In this document: positions 1 through 9,999 of the stretch, piece by piece
Layout: each line of letters opens with the position of its first letter
Numbering within the stretch: position 1 is the first letter of the stretch
Origin: Polaribacter sp.
GTDB lineage: Bacteria; Bacteroidota; Bacteroidia; Flavobacteriales; Flavobacteriaceae
Direction: 5' to 3'
Assembly: GCA_030758355.1 (NCBI GenBank)
Contig: JANREL010000058.1
Span: 1 to 34,885 of the forward strand
DNA: 34,885 nucleotides
Translations under genes and position numbers: made by a program
Notes under the pieces: model-generated
The model's input: only the letters and a program-made list of their open reading frames with translations
Databases searched by the model: none
Told to the model about the DNA's origin: nothing

Positions 1-5
1 AGAAA

Positions 6-1097
6 ATGAAAGCCGGAATTGTAGGATTACCAAACGTAGGAAAATCAACCTTATTCAATTGTTTATCGAATGCAAAAGCGCAAAGTGCTAACTTTCCTTT
101 TTGTACTATTGAGCCTAATATTGGAGTGGTAAACGTGCCAGATACTCGTTTAGAAAAGTTAGAAGAATTGGTAAATCCTGAGCGTGTTGTAACAGCGAAT
201 GTTGAAATTGTTGACATTGCGGGTTTGGTAAAAGGTGCCAGTAAAGGTGAAGGTTTAGGAAATCAGTTTTTGGCAAATATCCGTGAAACAGATGCTATTT
301 TACATGTGTTGCGTTGTTTTGATAATGACAATATCATTCACGTTGATGGTTCTGTAAATCCAATTAGAGATAAAGAAACCATTGATATCGAGTTGCAATT
401 GAAAGATTTAGAAACCGTTCAAAAACGTTTAGAGCGTGTAAAAAGAACTGCAAAAACAGGGAATAAAGAAGCACAAACAGAACTAGATATTTTATTAAAT
501 GTAGAAAATACCTTGTTGCAAGGAAAATCTATCAGAAGTATTCAATTTTCAGAAGCTGAACTAGAAGTTGTTACTCCATTGCAATTCATCACTGCAAAAC
601 CAGTATTGTATGTGTGTAATGTTGATGAAAATTCAGCGGTTTCTGGTAATAAATATGTTGATTTGGTTAAAGAAAACGTGGCAATTGAAAATGCTGAAGT
701 AATTGTGTTGGCTGTTGCTACTGAAGCTGATATCACGGAATTAGAAGATTATTCTGAACGTCAATTGTTTTTAGAAGACATTGGTTTAGAAGAAGCTGGG
801 GTTGCAAGATTGATTCGTGCAGCCTACAAATTATTAAACTTACAAACCTATTTTACTGCAGGTGTAAAAGAAGTAAGAGCTTGGACCATTCCTATAGGCT
901 CTTCTGCACCACAAGCAGCAGGGGTTATTCACTCAGATTTTGAAAAAGGTTTCATTCGTGCAGAAACAATTGCTTATGATGATTATGTTAAATTTGGAAG
1001 TGAATCTAAAGTCAAAGAAGCAGGAAAAATGCGTGTTGAAGGCAAAGAGTACATTGTAAAAGATGGTGACATCATGCACTTTCGTTTTAATGTATAA
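6..1097 (+). CDS. ychF: Redox-regulated ATPase/GTPase YchF (Obg-family, C-terminal TGS domain)
   Basis: MKAGIVGLPNVGKSTLFNCLSNA P-loop, full-length 363 aa, C-terminal TGS-like segment ending DGDIMHFRFNV. Confidence 0.97.
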   Translation: MKAGIVGLPNVGKSTLFNCLSNAKAQSANFPFCTIEPNIGVVNVPDTRLEKLEELVNPERVVTANVEIVDIAGLVKGASKGEGLGNQFLANIRETDAILHVLRCFDNDNIIHVDGSVNPIRDKETIDIELQLKDLETVQKRLERVKRTAKTGNKEAQTELDILLNVENTLLQGKSIRSIQFSEAELEVVTPLQFITAKPVLYVCNVDENSAVSGNKYVDLVKENVAIENAEVIVLAVATEADITELEDYSERQLFLEDIGLEEAGVARLIRAAYKLLNLQTYFTAGVKEVRAWTIPIGSSAPQAAGVIHSDFEKGFIRAETIAYDDYVKFGSESKVKEAGKMRVEGKEYIVKDGDIMHFRFNV

Positions 1098-1123
1098 ATT
1101 TTAAAACACTCTATAAAAAAAAC

Positions 1124-1150
1124 ATGTTTCTTTTGCATTCAAAAGAACAT
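1124..1150 (+). terminator. Putative intrinsic terminator after ychF
   Basis: Hairpin ATGTTTCTTTTG-CATT-CAAAAGAACAT (one bulged T), followed after a short gap by a T-rich tract. Confidence 0.45.
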
Positions 1151-1261
1151 AATTCATTCATTTTTTATCATAATTTCTATAACTATAATAGAATTTATGT
1201 GGTAACCTGCATAGTCATTTTAGGACGAATCATTGTTTCTTATCCTACAAATTTAAGGGGT

Positions 1262-2347
1262 TTACCCCTTATAAAATGGTAACTTTACCACTTTTGCTGG
1301 CATGGATTTTTTACGGATTTGAATAAAAATTTCAGTGTCTATATTTGAGAATTCTGATGAAACATACCCCATTCCAATTCCTTTTCCTATACTTGGACTC
1401 ATCGTTCCTGAAGTAACTTTTCCAATGATATTTCCATTGCCATCCACAATTTCATAATCGTGTCTTGGAATGCTTTTTTCAACCATTTCAAAAGCAACTA
1501 ATTTTCGAGCAGATTTATCAGCTTTTTGTTTTGCTAAAGCTTCGTGATTTACAAAATTTTTCGTGAATTTGGTAATCCAACCCAAACCAGCTTCAATAGG
1601 TGAAGTGGTATCATCAATATCATTTCCATACAAACAATAGCCCATTTCCGTTCGCAAAGTATCTCTAGCTGCCAAACCAATAGGTTTAATTCCGTATGAT
1701 TTTCCTGTTTCAAAAACACGATTCCAAATTTGCTCCACTTCATTATTCTTACAGTAAATTTCAAAACCTCCAGAACCAGTATAACCTGTTGCTGAGATGA
1801 TTACATGTTCAATTCCCGCAAAATCGCCTACTTTAAATTTATAAAAAGGAATGGCAGATAAATCTAATGAAGATAAAGATTGCATCGCTTCCACAGCTTT
1901 CGGTCCTTGAATGGCTAATAACGAATACTCATCAGAAAGATTGCGTAAAGTTGCTCCAAAATCTTTGTTGTATGTAGAAATCCAATCCCAATCTTTCTCA
2001 ATATTTGAGGCATTTACCACCAATAAATAGGTGTTTTCTTTAATCCGATAGCAAATCAAATCGTCTACAATTCCATTTTTTTCATTAGGAAAACAGCTGT
2101 ATTGAGCATCACCAACGGCTAATTTTGACGCATCATTAGAAGTTACTTTCTGAATCAAAGCCAACGCATTTTCGCCTTCAACCAAAAATTCACCCATATG
2201 ACTCACGTCAAAAACACCCACAGATTCTCGAACTGTATGATGTTCTATTGTTACGCCTTCATATTGAACAGGCATGTTAAAACCTGCAAAAGGAACCATT
2301 TTCGCGCCTAGAGCAACATGAACTTTGTGTAATGCAATATTTTTCAT
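1262..2347 (-). CDS. gcvT: Glycine cleavage system aminomethyltransferase GcvT
   Basis: 361 aa; GcvT motifs [48 protein letters not shown]. Confidence 0.97.
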   Translation of the reverse strand: MKNIALHKVHVALGAKMVPFAGFNMPVQYEGVTIEHHTVRESVGVFDVSHMGEFLVEGENALALIQKVTSNDASKLAVGDAQYSCFPNEKNGIVDDLICYRIKENTYLLVVNASNIEKDWDWISTYNKDFGATLRNLSDEYSLLAIQGPKAVEAMQSLSSLDLSAIPFYKFKVGDFAGIEHVIISATGYTGSGGFEIYCKNNEVEQIWNRVFETGKSYGIKPIGLAARDTLRTEMGYCLYGNDIDDTTSPIEAGLGWITKFTKNFVNHEALAKQKADKSARKLVAFEMVEKSIPRHDYEIVDGNGNIIGKVTSGTMSPSIGKGIGMGYVSSEFSNIDTEIFIQIRKKSMPAKVVKLPFYKG

Positions 2348-2446
2348 TGTATAGAATTCTTAAATTTTTTGCTAAATTATTGAAATTTATACAAAGTAAA
2401 GCCAATAATATTTTGTTAATTTTTATCGTCAAATTAGAAATAATAG

Positions 2447-2454
2447 TACATTTG
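2447..2454 (+). promoter_or_regulatory. Candidate -7 promoter element (TACATTTG) for the aminopeptidase P gene
   Basis: Exact match to the Bacteroidota -7 consensus TAnnTTTG, 25 nt before the start codon. Confidence 0.5.
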
Positions 2455-2479
2455 AAAATCAATCAATAAAATCACTTTT

Positions 2480-4105
2480 ATGAACATGCGTAGTTGTATT
2501 TCAATCGTATTGATTTCCATTACTTTCTGCAGTTTTTCGCAAACACCCACAGATTATTTATCCAAAGAATTTCACAAAGAAAGACGTGACATTTTACGAT
2601 CAAAAATGCCAAAAAACTCAGTGGCTGTAGTTTTTGCAAATCCTTTAAGAAATAGAGCGAATGATGTAGATTTTATCTTTCATCAAGATCCAAACTTTTA
2701 TTATTTAACTGGTTACAGAGAACCTAATGCAGTATTAGTTTTGTTTTCAGAAAATCAAACTGATGACAATGGAGATTCATACAATGAAATTTTATACGTT
2801 CAAAAACGCGATGCTAGAGCAGAACAATGGAATGGAAAGCGTCTGGGAATAGAAGGAGCAAAACAAGAATTAGGATTTAATACAGCAAAAAATGGAGAGG
2901 ATTTTATAAAAGATGCCATTGATTTTAAAAAGTTTGATAAATTATTTATTGAAAAATTCAATGATGATTATCGTAATTTAAGCGATGCTGCTGATGTGTT
3001 TGATTTGGTGAAAAGTTTCAAGCAAAAAGCGGGTTATAACCCCGACATATTCTTATCTAGACCTAAAGAATATCTATATACAAATATTGCTGAAACTCCT
3101 ATTGAAAGTAGCGCTAATGTAATTAATATTATTGATAGATTATCTTCTCAATTTGAGGATATTAAGGACGATGAACTTATCAAACAATTTAAGTCTGCTA
3201 AAACGGATGCGATAAGAAAAGAAATCAAACAAAAAATCACGTTGGCTTTAAAACCGAAGACAAATATTGATTTGACTTTTTTACCTTCAAACTTGGCTAC
3301 AATGCGTGAAATAAAAACGGAAGCTGAATTAAGATTGATTACAAAAGCTGTCAGAATTTCAGCAATTGGTCAAATTGAAGTGATGAAAGCCATGAAACCT
3401 CATATGTCAGAAATGGAATTGCAAGGAATTCATGAATTTGTATATAAAAAATATGGTGCAGAATATGAAGGATATCCTTCAATTGTTGGTGCAGGAAACA
3501 ATGGTTGTATTTTGCATTATATTGAAAATACTAAAACGCAAGTTGGTAATGAGTTGGTTTTGATGGATTTAGGAGCTGAATATAGAGGTTTTACTGCGGA
3601 TGTTACCAGAACAATTCCTGCAAACGGAAAATTCACCAAAGCACAAAAAGAAATATATGATTTGGTGTATAATGCGCAAGAAGTTGGCATTGCTTTGTAC
3701 ACTATTGGAACAAGTATGCAAGCACCTAATCAAGCTGCTAGAAAAGTGGTCAATGAAGGATTATTTAAACTAGGCATTATTAAATCTTTGGATGAAAAGC
3801 ACAATTATTTTCCTCATGGAACTTCTCATCACATTGGTTTAGATGTTCACGATCCTGGAAATTATGAAAATTTTGAAGAGAACATGATTGTTACCATGGA
3901 ACCTGGAATTTACATTCCGAATGGAAGCCCTTGTGATAAAAAATGGTGGGGAATAGGCATCCGAATTGAAGATGATATTTTAGTCACTAAAAACGGTCCT
4001 ATAAATCTATCTGGTGAAGCACCAAGAACCACTGAAGAAATTGAAAAAATGATGTCTGAAAAATCAGTTTTAGATGCTTTTATTTTACCAGATTTAGATA
4101 AATAA
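2480..4105 (+). CDS. Secreted aminopeptidase P family (M24) Xaa-Pro peptidase
   Basis: N-terminal signal peptide; AMP_N-like domain; M24 motifs GYPSIVGAGNNGCILHY, LMDLGAEYRGFTADVTRT, FPHGTSHHIGLDVHD, VTMEPGIYIP. Confidence 0.93.
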   Translation: MNMRSCISIVLISITFCSFSQTPTDYLSKEFHKERRDILRSKMPKNSVAVVFANPLRNRANDVDFIFHQDPNFYYLTGYREPNAVLVLFSENQTDDNGDSYNEILYVQKRDARAEQWNGKRLGIEGAKQELGFNTAKNGEDFIKDAIDFKKFDKLFIEKFNDDYRNLSDAADVFDLVKSFKQKAGYNPDIFLSRPKEYLYTNIAETPIESSANVINIIDRLSSQFEDIKDDELIKQFKSAKTDAIRKEIKQKITLALKPKTNIDLTFLPSNLATMREIKTEAELRLITKAVRISAIGQIEVMKAMKPHMSEMELQGIHEFVYKKYGAEYEGYPSIVGAGNNGCILHYIENTKTQVGNELVLMDLGAEYRGFTADVTRTIPANGKFTKAQKEIYDLVYNAQEVGIALYTIGTSMQAPNQAARKVVNEGLFKLGIIKSLDEKHNYFPHGTSHHIGLDVHDPGNYENFEENMIVTMEPGIYIPNGSPCDKKWWGIGIRIEDDILVTKNGPINLSGEAPRTTEEIEKMMSEKSVLDAFILPDLDK

Positions 4106-4779
4106 TGGCAAAAACAGCCATTATTTTGGGCGCTACAGGCTTAACAGGAAGCATTTTATTACAAAAACTAATTGCTGATAATAATTATACGAGCATCAAA
4201 CTTTTTTCTAGAAGTTTATCAAAAGTAAGCTCGAATAAAGTTGTTGAATTCATAGTTGACCTTCAAAAACCAACCACTTTTGCAAAAGACTTCATCGCAG
4301 ATGAAGTCTTTTGCTGCATTGGAACAACTGCTGCTAAGACCAAAGACATGAAGCAATACAAAGCCATTGATTTTGGGATTCCTGTTACAGCAGCCACATT
4401 GGCAAAAAAAAATGGGATTCCCTCATATTTAGTGGTTTCTGCAATGGGAGCCAATGCATCAAGTGTCGTTTTTTACAACAAAATAAAAGGCGAAATGGAG
4501 CAGGCTATTTTAGCATTGAATATTGAAAAAACCCATATTTTGCGTCCTTCGTTAATTGGCGGCAATAGAACTGAATTTCGTTTGGGAGAAAGAATAGGGC
4601 AGGGCATGATGAGTCTATTAAATCCATTGTTTGTGGGAAGTTTACAAAAATACAAAATGATTCACCCTGATGCGATTGCAACTTGCTTACTTAAACTCGC
4701 TAATAGCAGACATCAGCAACAAATTTTTAGTTCTGATGAAATACAAAAACTAGCAAATATATCCATCTATAATGAGTAA
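4105..4779 (+). CDS. NAD(P)H-binding Rossmann-fold protein (atypical SDR/NmrA-like)
   Basis: N-terminal AIILGATGLTGSILLQKL dinucleotide-binding motif; start overlaps the upstream stop. Confidence 0.85.
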   Translation: MAKTAIILGATGLTGSILLQKLIADNNYTSIKLFSRSLSKVSSNKVVEFIVDLQKPTTFAKDFIADEVFCCIGTTAAKTKDMKQYKAIDFGIPVTAATLAKKNGIPSYLVVSAMGANASSVVFYNKIKGEMEQAILALNIEKTHILRPSLIGGNRTEFRLGERIGQGMMSLLNPLFVGSLQKYKMIHPDAIATCLLKLANSRHQQQIFSSDEIQKLANISIYNE

Positions 4780-4993
4780 TGATCAAATAAAAAATCCTTT
4801 ACATGGCATTAAATTAGCCACCATGTTAGAAGAGTTGTATCTAGAATATGGTTGGGAAACGTTAGGGCAAATCATTCCAATAAAATGCTTCCAAATCAAC
4901 CCGAATTACAAATCGAGTTTGAAATTTTTGAGAACCACACCTTGGGCAAGAGCAAAAGTAGAAAAGTTGTATTTAGAGATGATTCGTAAGTAA
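4772..4993 (+). CDS. VF530-family small DNA-binding-like protein (DUF2132)
   Basis: NPLHGIKLATMLEELYLEYGWETLGQIIPIKCFQINPNYKSSLKFLRTTPWARAKVE is typical of VF530; overlaps the previous ORF by 8 nt. Confidence 0.85.
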   Translation: MSNDQIKNPLHGIKLATMLEELYLEYGWETLGQIIPIKCFQINPNYKSSLKFLRTTPWARAKVEKLYLEMIRK

Positions 4994-5008
4994 ATTTGAA
5001 GTAAAATC

Positions 5009-5382
5009 ATGAAATTTACTGAGGAATAGTATGGATTGCCAAGGCACGAATTGATTTCTATTTTAAAAGAACGTTATCAATACAACATTCCTTTATCCAA
5101 TCAAGAAGAGAAAATAGTATTAGAAACGGAAGTATTTAACTATGATATTTAAGGAATCATTGGCTTGTTAACCAAAGACAAACTACTTATTATATTAGGT
5201 TTATTGCAACCTTTTGATACTGAAATTCAGCAATGTTGTAAGAATTCCCTATTGTTTTGGTTGCCTTAGAAAAGATTGCTGAAGATTATTTATAGGATAA
5301 TTTTATGAATTTTATTGAGCAAATCTTAGGAGATCTGATGAACGAATATCCCAAAGACACTTTTTTAAAAAACACTATCTAA
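5009..5382 (+). pseudogene. Decayed ORF of unknown family (~124 codons)
   Basis: Conceptual translation MKFTEE*YGLPRHELISILKERYQYNIPLSNQEEKIVLETEVFNYDI*GIIGLLTKDKLLIILGLLQPFDTEIQQ / (frameshift) EFPIVLVALEKIAEDYL*DNFMNFIEQILGDLMNEYPKDTFLKNTI*. Stops at 5027, 5150 and 5293; frame change near 5230-5243. Confidence 0.75.
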
Positions 5383-7715
5383 CTAGAAATTATTTCCAAT
5401 ACCAATTCTTTGGTCAACGGTTTTCCATTGGCTATTTTTTTGATGTTTTCAAAATGAAATAAAAAATCACAACCATTTTTATAATCAGAACAACCATAAG
5501 CAGTTTTTCCTTTTAAAACGGTTCCTTTTTGACATTTTGGACAAAGAATTTTATTGGAAGATGTTTTTTCATGATTGGAAACAATTCCTTTTTTGAGTTC
5601 TAATTTTAATTGATAATTTTCATCAAAATGAAGTAATCCTTGTACTTTTTTGTTTTCTTGAATAAACCCTGTCAAATTGGTAGTTGACCCTTTGTCAATC
5701 AGACGAATTAATTGATTTTCAGATATTTTCTTGCCAAATATTTCAAAAGGAATTTTAAAATCACAGTTATTTTTAAATTCAGAACAGCCAAAAGCTGATG
5801 ACCCTTTTAAAAGTGTTCCTTTTTGGCATTTTGGACAGTATTTTCCAACAAGTTGTTTGTTTTTACGAGAACCTGTGGAAGAGTTCGTCTTTTTAGTAGA
5901 ATTCCCGAATGCACTTGAACTGACAGGTGAGTTTGATGAAATTCTCTTTACAGAATTGCTTGAACGCACTTCATACACCAATTCATCCACCATTTTTTTC
6001 ATGTTACTGATAAAAGTTGCAGCGTTGAATTCGCCTCTTTCAATTTCTTTCAAATGTTTTTCCCAAAGACCAGTCAATTCAGCTGATTTCAATAATTCAT
6101 TATCAATTAAATCAATCAATTCAATCCCAGTTTGTGTGGGAACCACTAATTTTTTTTGACGTTCAATGTATTTTCGTTTGAACAAGGTTTCAATGATACT
6201 AGCTCTTGTAGAAGGTCTTCCAATGCCATTTTCTTTCATCAATTCGCGCATTTCATCATCATCAACTTGCTTTCCTGCAGTTTCCATGGCTCGCAATAAA
6301 CTAGCTTCAGTAAAGTTTTTTGGTGGTTTTGTTTCCTTTTCTAAAAATGAGGGTTCGTGAGGACCTTTTTCACCTCCGATAAATGTGGGCAAAATGGCCA
6401 ATTCATTGATTTCTTTTTTTACTGAACTTTGATTGGTTGCAAAAACTATTCTCCAACCTTGAGTAATAATTTCTTTTCCAGAAGTTTTAAATGGAACATC
6501 AGCAGCTTTTCCTAAAACAGCTGTATTTGCAACTTCAGAATCTGGATAAAAAACAGCGATAAACCGACGAGTAATACTGTCATATACTTGTTGTTGATTA
6601 TATTGCAAATTGGTTTGAACTCCTGTTGGAATTATGGCATGATGATCTGTAACTTTTTTATCATCAAAAACGCGGGTTGTTTTTTTTATTTTTTTTCCTA
6701 AAAGCGGTTGAGTCAGCTCACTGTAATTCGTTAATTTTGATAAAATCCCAGGTACTTTCGGATACAAATCATTGGGTAAAAAAGTGGTATCTACTCTTGG
6801 ATACGTAACCACTTTCATTTCATATAATTTTTGAATGATTTGTAATGTTTCATCTGCAGAAAATCCGAATTTGTTATTGCAATGTACCTGCAAGCCTGTT
6901 AAATCAAATAATTTAGGGGCATAATCTGTCCCTTTCTTTTTAGAAACGGATACAATTTCAAAATCAGCTTCTTTTACTTTGGCCGCTAGCAATTCTCCCT
7001 CTTCTTTTTTCTGAAATCGCCCTTCTTCATAATTAAACAGGGTATTTCTGTAGGTCGTTTGCAACTCCCAATAAGGCTCAGGTGTAAAATTCTGAATTTC
7101 TTTATAACGATTTACCAACATGGCCAATGTAGGAGTTTGTACACGTCCAATAGACAATACTTGTTTGTAACCCCCGTATTTTATAGTGTATAAACGAGTT
7201 GCGTTTAAGCCCAACAACCAATCTCCTATTGCACGTGAATAGCCAGCATAATACAAATTATCATACTTTTTAGATGATTCTAACTTTTCAAATCCTTCTC
7301 TGATGGCTTCCTCTGTCAATGATGAAATCCACAAACGTTTTACTTCACCTTTGTAATTGCATTGATTCATCACCCAACGTTGAATGAGTTCTCCTTCTTG
7401 ACCAGCATCGCCACAATTGATGACCAATTCCGCTTTTTCAAACAAACTTTTTACAATATTGAATTGCTTTTTGATGCCTGTATCTCCTGTTACTTTGGTA
7501 TCAAAACGATCAGGCAACATGGGTAAGTTGTTCAAATCCCAACTTTTCCAATGCGGTTTGTAATCTTTTGGTTCTAACAACGTACATAAATGTCCAAAAG
7601 TATAAGTCACTGCATAGCCATTGCCTTCAAAGTAACCATCACGTTTTGTGTTGGCTCCTAGAATGTTAGCAATTTCTCTTGCGACACTTGGTTTTTCGGC
7701 AATACAGACTTTCAT
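5379..7715 (-). CDS. topB: DNA topoisomerase III, with two C-terminal zinc-ribbon repeats
   Basis: MKVCIAEKPSVAREIANILGA Toprim start; VINCGDAGQEGELIQRWV; GRVQTPTLAMLV; CPKCQKGT...GCSxxKNxCDF repeated twice at the C-terminus. Confidence 0.95.
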   Translation of the reverse strand: MKVCIAEKPSVAREIANILGANTKRDGYFEGNGYAVTYTFGHLCTLLEPKDYKPHWKSWDLNNLPMLPDRFDTKVTGDTGIKKQFNIVKSLFEKAELVINCGDAGQEGELIQRWVMNQCNYKGEVKRLWISSLTEEAIREGFEKLESSKKYDNLYYAGYSRAIGDWLLGLNATRLYTIKYGGYKQVLSIGRVQTPTLAMLVNRYKEIQNFTPEPYWELQTTYRNTLFNYEEGRFQKKEEGELLAAKVKEADFEIVSVSKKKGTDYAPKLFDLTGLQVHCNNKFGFSADETLQIIQKLYEMKVVTYPRVDTTFLPNDLYPKVPGILSKLTNYSELTQPLLGKKIKKTTRVFDDKKVTDHHAIIPTGVQTNLQYNQQQVYDSITRRFIAVFYPDSEVANTAVLGKAADVPFKTSGKEIITQGWRIVFATNQSSVKKEINELAILPTFIGGEKGPHEPSFLEKETKPPKNFTEASLLRAMETAGKQVDDDEMRELMKENGIGRPSTRASIIETLFKRKYIERQKKLVVPTQTGIELIDLIDNELLKSAELTGLWEKHLKEIERGEFNAATFISNMKKMVDELVYEVRSSNSVKRISSNSPVSSSAFGNSTKKTNSSTGSRKNKQLVGKYCPKCQKGTLLKGSSAFGCSEFKNNCDFKIPFEIFGKKISENQLIRLIDKGSTTNLTGFIQENKKVQGLLHFDENYQLKLELKKGIVSNHEKTSSNKILCPKCQKGTVLKGKTAYGCSDYKNGCDFLFHFENIKKIANGKPLTKELVLEIISS

Positions 7716-7783
7716 TGATTATTTTTCGGAGCTCGAAAGTAAGGAAAATATATTTGAATAGTAAAATTCATTAAAATGAAAAT

Positions 7784-9922
7784 CTATTTAACCAAAGCCA
7801 ATTGGATTCGTTTTCTAACTGAATCAACTTCCAAAACTTTCACGATGATCTGTTGCTGCAAACACACAATTGCGTTGGCATCTTTAACAAACGTATCTGA
7901 TAAATTAGAAACGTGAATCAGACCACTTTCTTTGATACCAATATCTACAAAACAACCAAAATTGGTTATATTATTTACAATACCGGGTAACAATTGTCCT
8001 ATTCTCAAGTCACTAATTGTTTTAATATTTGCATCAAAAGAAAATGCTTTTGCTTTTCCTCTTGGATCTAAACCTGGTTTTTCTAACTCTTTTTTGATAT
8101 CCTCTAAAGTGGGGAGACCTATTGTAGTTGTGATATAATTTTTAAGTGGAATTTTTTGAAGGAGCTCCTTATTTCCAATAAATTCCGAAACATTTTTCTG
8201 TAAATCTTTAGCAATTTTTAAGACCAATTCATAACTTTCAGGATGCACACCTGAATCGTCTAAAGGATTTTTTGCATTTTTGATTCGTAAAAAACCAGCA
8301 GCTTGTTCGAAAGCTTTTCCTCCCAAACGCGGCACTTTTTTAATTGCATTTCGTGAGCTAAATGAACCGTTTTCATTTCGAAATTGTACAATGTTTTCTG
8401 CTAATTTAGGACCAATTCCAGACACATAGCTCAATAATGATTCACTAGCAGTGTTGATGTTGACACCCACCTTATTTACACAACTTTGCACTACAGTATC
8501 CAAAGAATTCTTTAATTTGGTTTGATCCACATCATGCTGATATTGTCCAACCCCAATCGATTTTGCATCAATCTTTACCAATTCAGCCAACGGATCTGCC
8601 AAGCGTCTTCCGATCGAAACTGCGCCACGAACAGTCACATCGTAATTTGGAAATTCATCTCTCGCAATTTTTGAAGCCGAATAAATAGATGCGCCAGCTT
8701 CACTCACCACATACACTTCAATAGCATGTTTAAAATGTATTTTTTTTACCAATTCTTCAGTCTCTCTGGAAGCTGTTCCATTTCCAATAGCGATGGCTTC
8801 AATTTTATGAGATTCCGCTAAAGAACTAATTTTTTTAATGGCTTTAATAGCTTGATTTTGAGGCGCATGAGGATATACAGTTTCGTTGTGTTTCAATTCT
8901 CCTTGGGCATTCAGACACACAATTTTACATCCTGAACGAAAACCAGGATCAATTCCTAAAATATTTTTTTCACCCAAAGGAGCTCCTAAAAGAAGTTGTT
9001 GTAGGTTTTTTGCAAAAACAGCAATCGCTTCTTCATCTGCTTTTTCTTTCGCAATAGAAAGCGCCTCATTGGATAAAGACGGAAATAACAAGCGTTTGTA
9101 AGCATCTTGAATCGCTAACTGAATTTGTTCTGAACATTCATTTTGAGAACGGATGATTAGCTGTTCTATTTTTTGAATGGCTTTTTCATCATCAATGGCG
9201 ATTTTTACTTTAAGAAAATCTTCATTTTCCGCACGCAAAATAGCCAACAATCGATGCGAAGGAATGTTTTTTAAAGACTCGCTCCAATCAAAATAATCTT
9301 TGAATTTTTGTGCCTTTTCAGTTTTGTTTGTATCATCGTTTTTTGAGGCAATTTCTTTGGATGAAATTAGTGCAAAACGTTGAATTTGAGTACGAATCGT
9401 ATTTCTGATGTCTGTTCGTTCGTTAATCCATTCTGCAATGATAAAACGTGCGCCTTCTAGAGCATTTTCGAGGGTTTCTAATTCTTTGGTCACAAATTTT
9501 GAAGCTGTATGTGATAAATCATTTACACGCTGACTCATCATCATTTTTGCCAAAGGTTCTAAACCTTGCAAACGAGCGGTTGCTGCTTTGGTTTTACGCT
9601 TCTTTTTAAATGGCAAATACAAATCTTCTAACGTAATGCTATCTGTTGCGCTCTTTACTTTTTCACTCAATTCAGGAGTCAATTCGTTTTGTTCTTCTAA
9701 AGCTTTTAAAATGGTTGTTTTACGTTTTTCTAGGTTTTCAAACAGCTCTTTATACTTTACAATTTCGCTAATTTGAACTTCATCTAAATTTCCAGTTATT
9801 TCCTTTCGATACCTTGCTATAAAAGGAATCGTACAGTCTTCATTGAGTAAAGAAATGGAATTGTTTATTGCTTTTTCTGAAAGTTGTGTATGTTGAATAA
9901 TATAAGAAGTGAGTTGCATCAT
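7784..9922 (-). CDS. tex: Tex-family RNA-binding transcriptional accessory protein (YqgF + HhH + S1)
   Basis: FIARYRKEITGNLDEVQI; ILGIDPGFRSGCKI; VNINTASESLLSYVSGIGPKLAENIV; C-terminal S1 domain. ORF track start is 9955, but that extension overlaps an upstream terminator, so ATG at 9922 or 9919 is preferred. Confidence 0.93.
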   Translation of the reverse strand: MMQLTSYIIQHTQLSEKAINNSISLLNEDCTIPFIARYRKEITGNLDEVQISEIVKYKELFENLEKRKTTILKALEEQNELTPELSEKVKSATDSITLEDLYLPFKKKRKTKAATARLQGLEPLAKMMMSQRVNDLSHTASKFVTKELETLENALEGARFIIAEWINERTDIRNTIRTQIQRFALISSKEIASKNDDTNKTEKAQKFKDYFDWSESLKNIPSHRLLAILRAENEDFLKVKIAIDDEKAIQKIEQLIIRSQNECSEQIQLAIQDAYKRLLFPSLSNEALSIAKEKADEEAIAVFAKNLQQLLLGAPLGEKNILGIDPGFRSGCKIVCLNAQGELKHNETVYPHAPQNQAIKAIKKISSLAESHKIEAIAIGNGTASRETEELVKKIHFKHAIEVYVVSEAGASIYSASKIARDEFPNYDVTVRGAVSIGRRLADPLAELVKIDAKSIGVGQYQHDVDQTKLKNSLDTVVQSCVNKVGVNINTASESLLSYVSGIGPKLAENIVQFRNENGSFSSRNAIKKVPRLGGKAFEQAAGFLRIKNAKNPLDDSGVHPESYELVLKIAKDLQKNVSEFIGNKELLQKIPLKNYITTTIGLPTLEDIKKELEKPGLDPRGKAKAFSFDANIKTISDLRIGQLLPGIVNNITNFGCFVDIGIKESGLIHVSNLSDTFVKDANAIVCLQQQIIVKVLEVDSVRKRIQLALVK

Positions 9923-9937
9923 TTTTTTGAATATTAC

Positions 9938-9973
9938 TAAAAAAAGAATCCTCATAAAGCATTTTATGAGGAT
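9938..9973 (-). terminator. Intrinsic terminator of the lysA-FAH-GNAT gene group
   Basis: Minus strand: ATCCTCATAAA-ATGC-TTTATGAGGAT perfect 11-bp stem followed by TCTTTTTTT. Confidence 0.85.
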
Positions 9974-9999
9974 GTAAAGATACTTTTATTTTATGTTGT

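Noticed and set aside
5027-5295. Stop-codon recoding or readthrough as an explanation for the in-frame TAG/TAA/TGA in the two broken genes
   Set aside because: All three stop codons terminate or are absent from the intact core genes here, and one locus also has a frameshift; ordinary pseudogene decay is simpler.
5731-6159. 142-aa antisense ORF in topB
   Set aside because: Fully opposite conserved topoisomerase III coding sequence; no motif or promoter.
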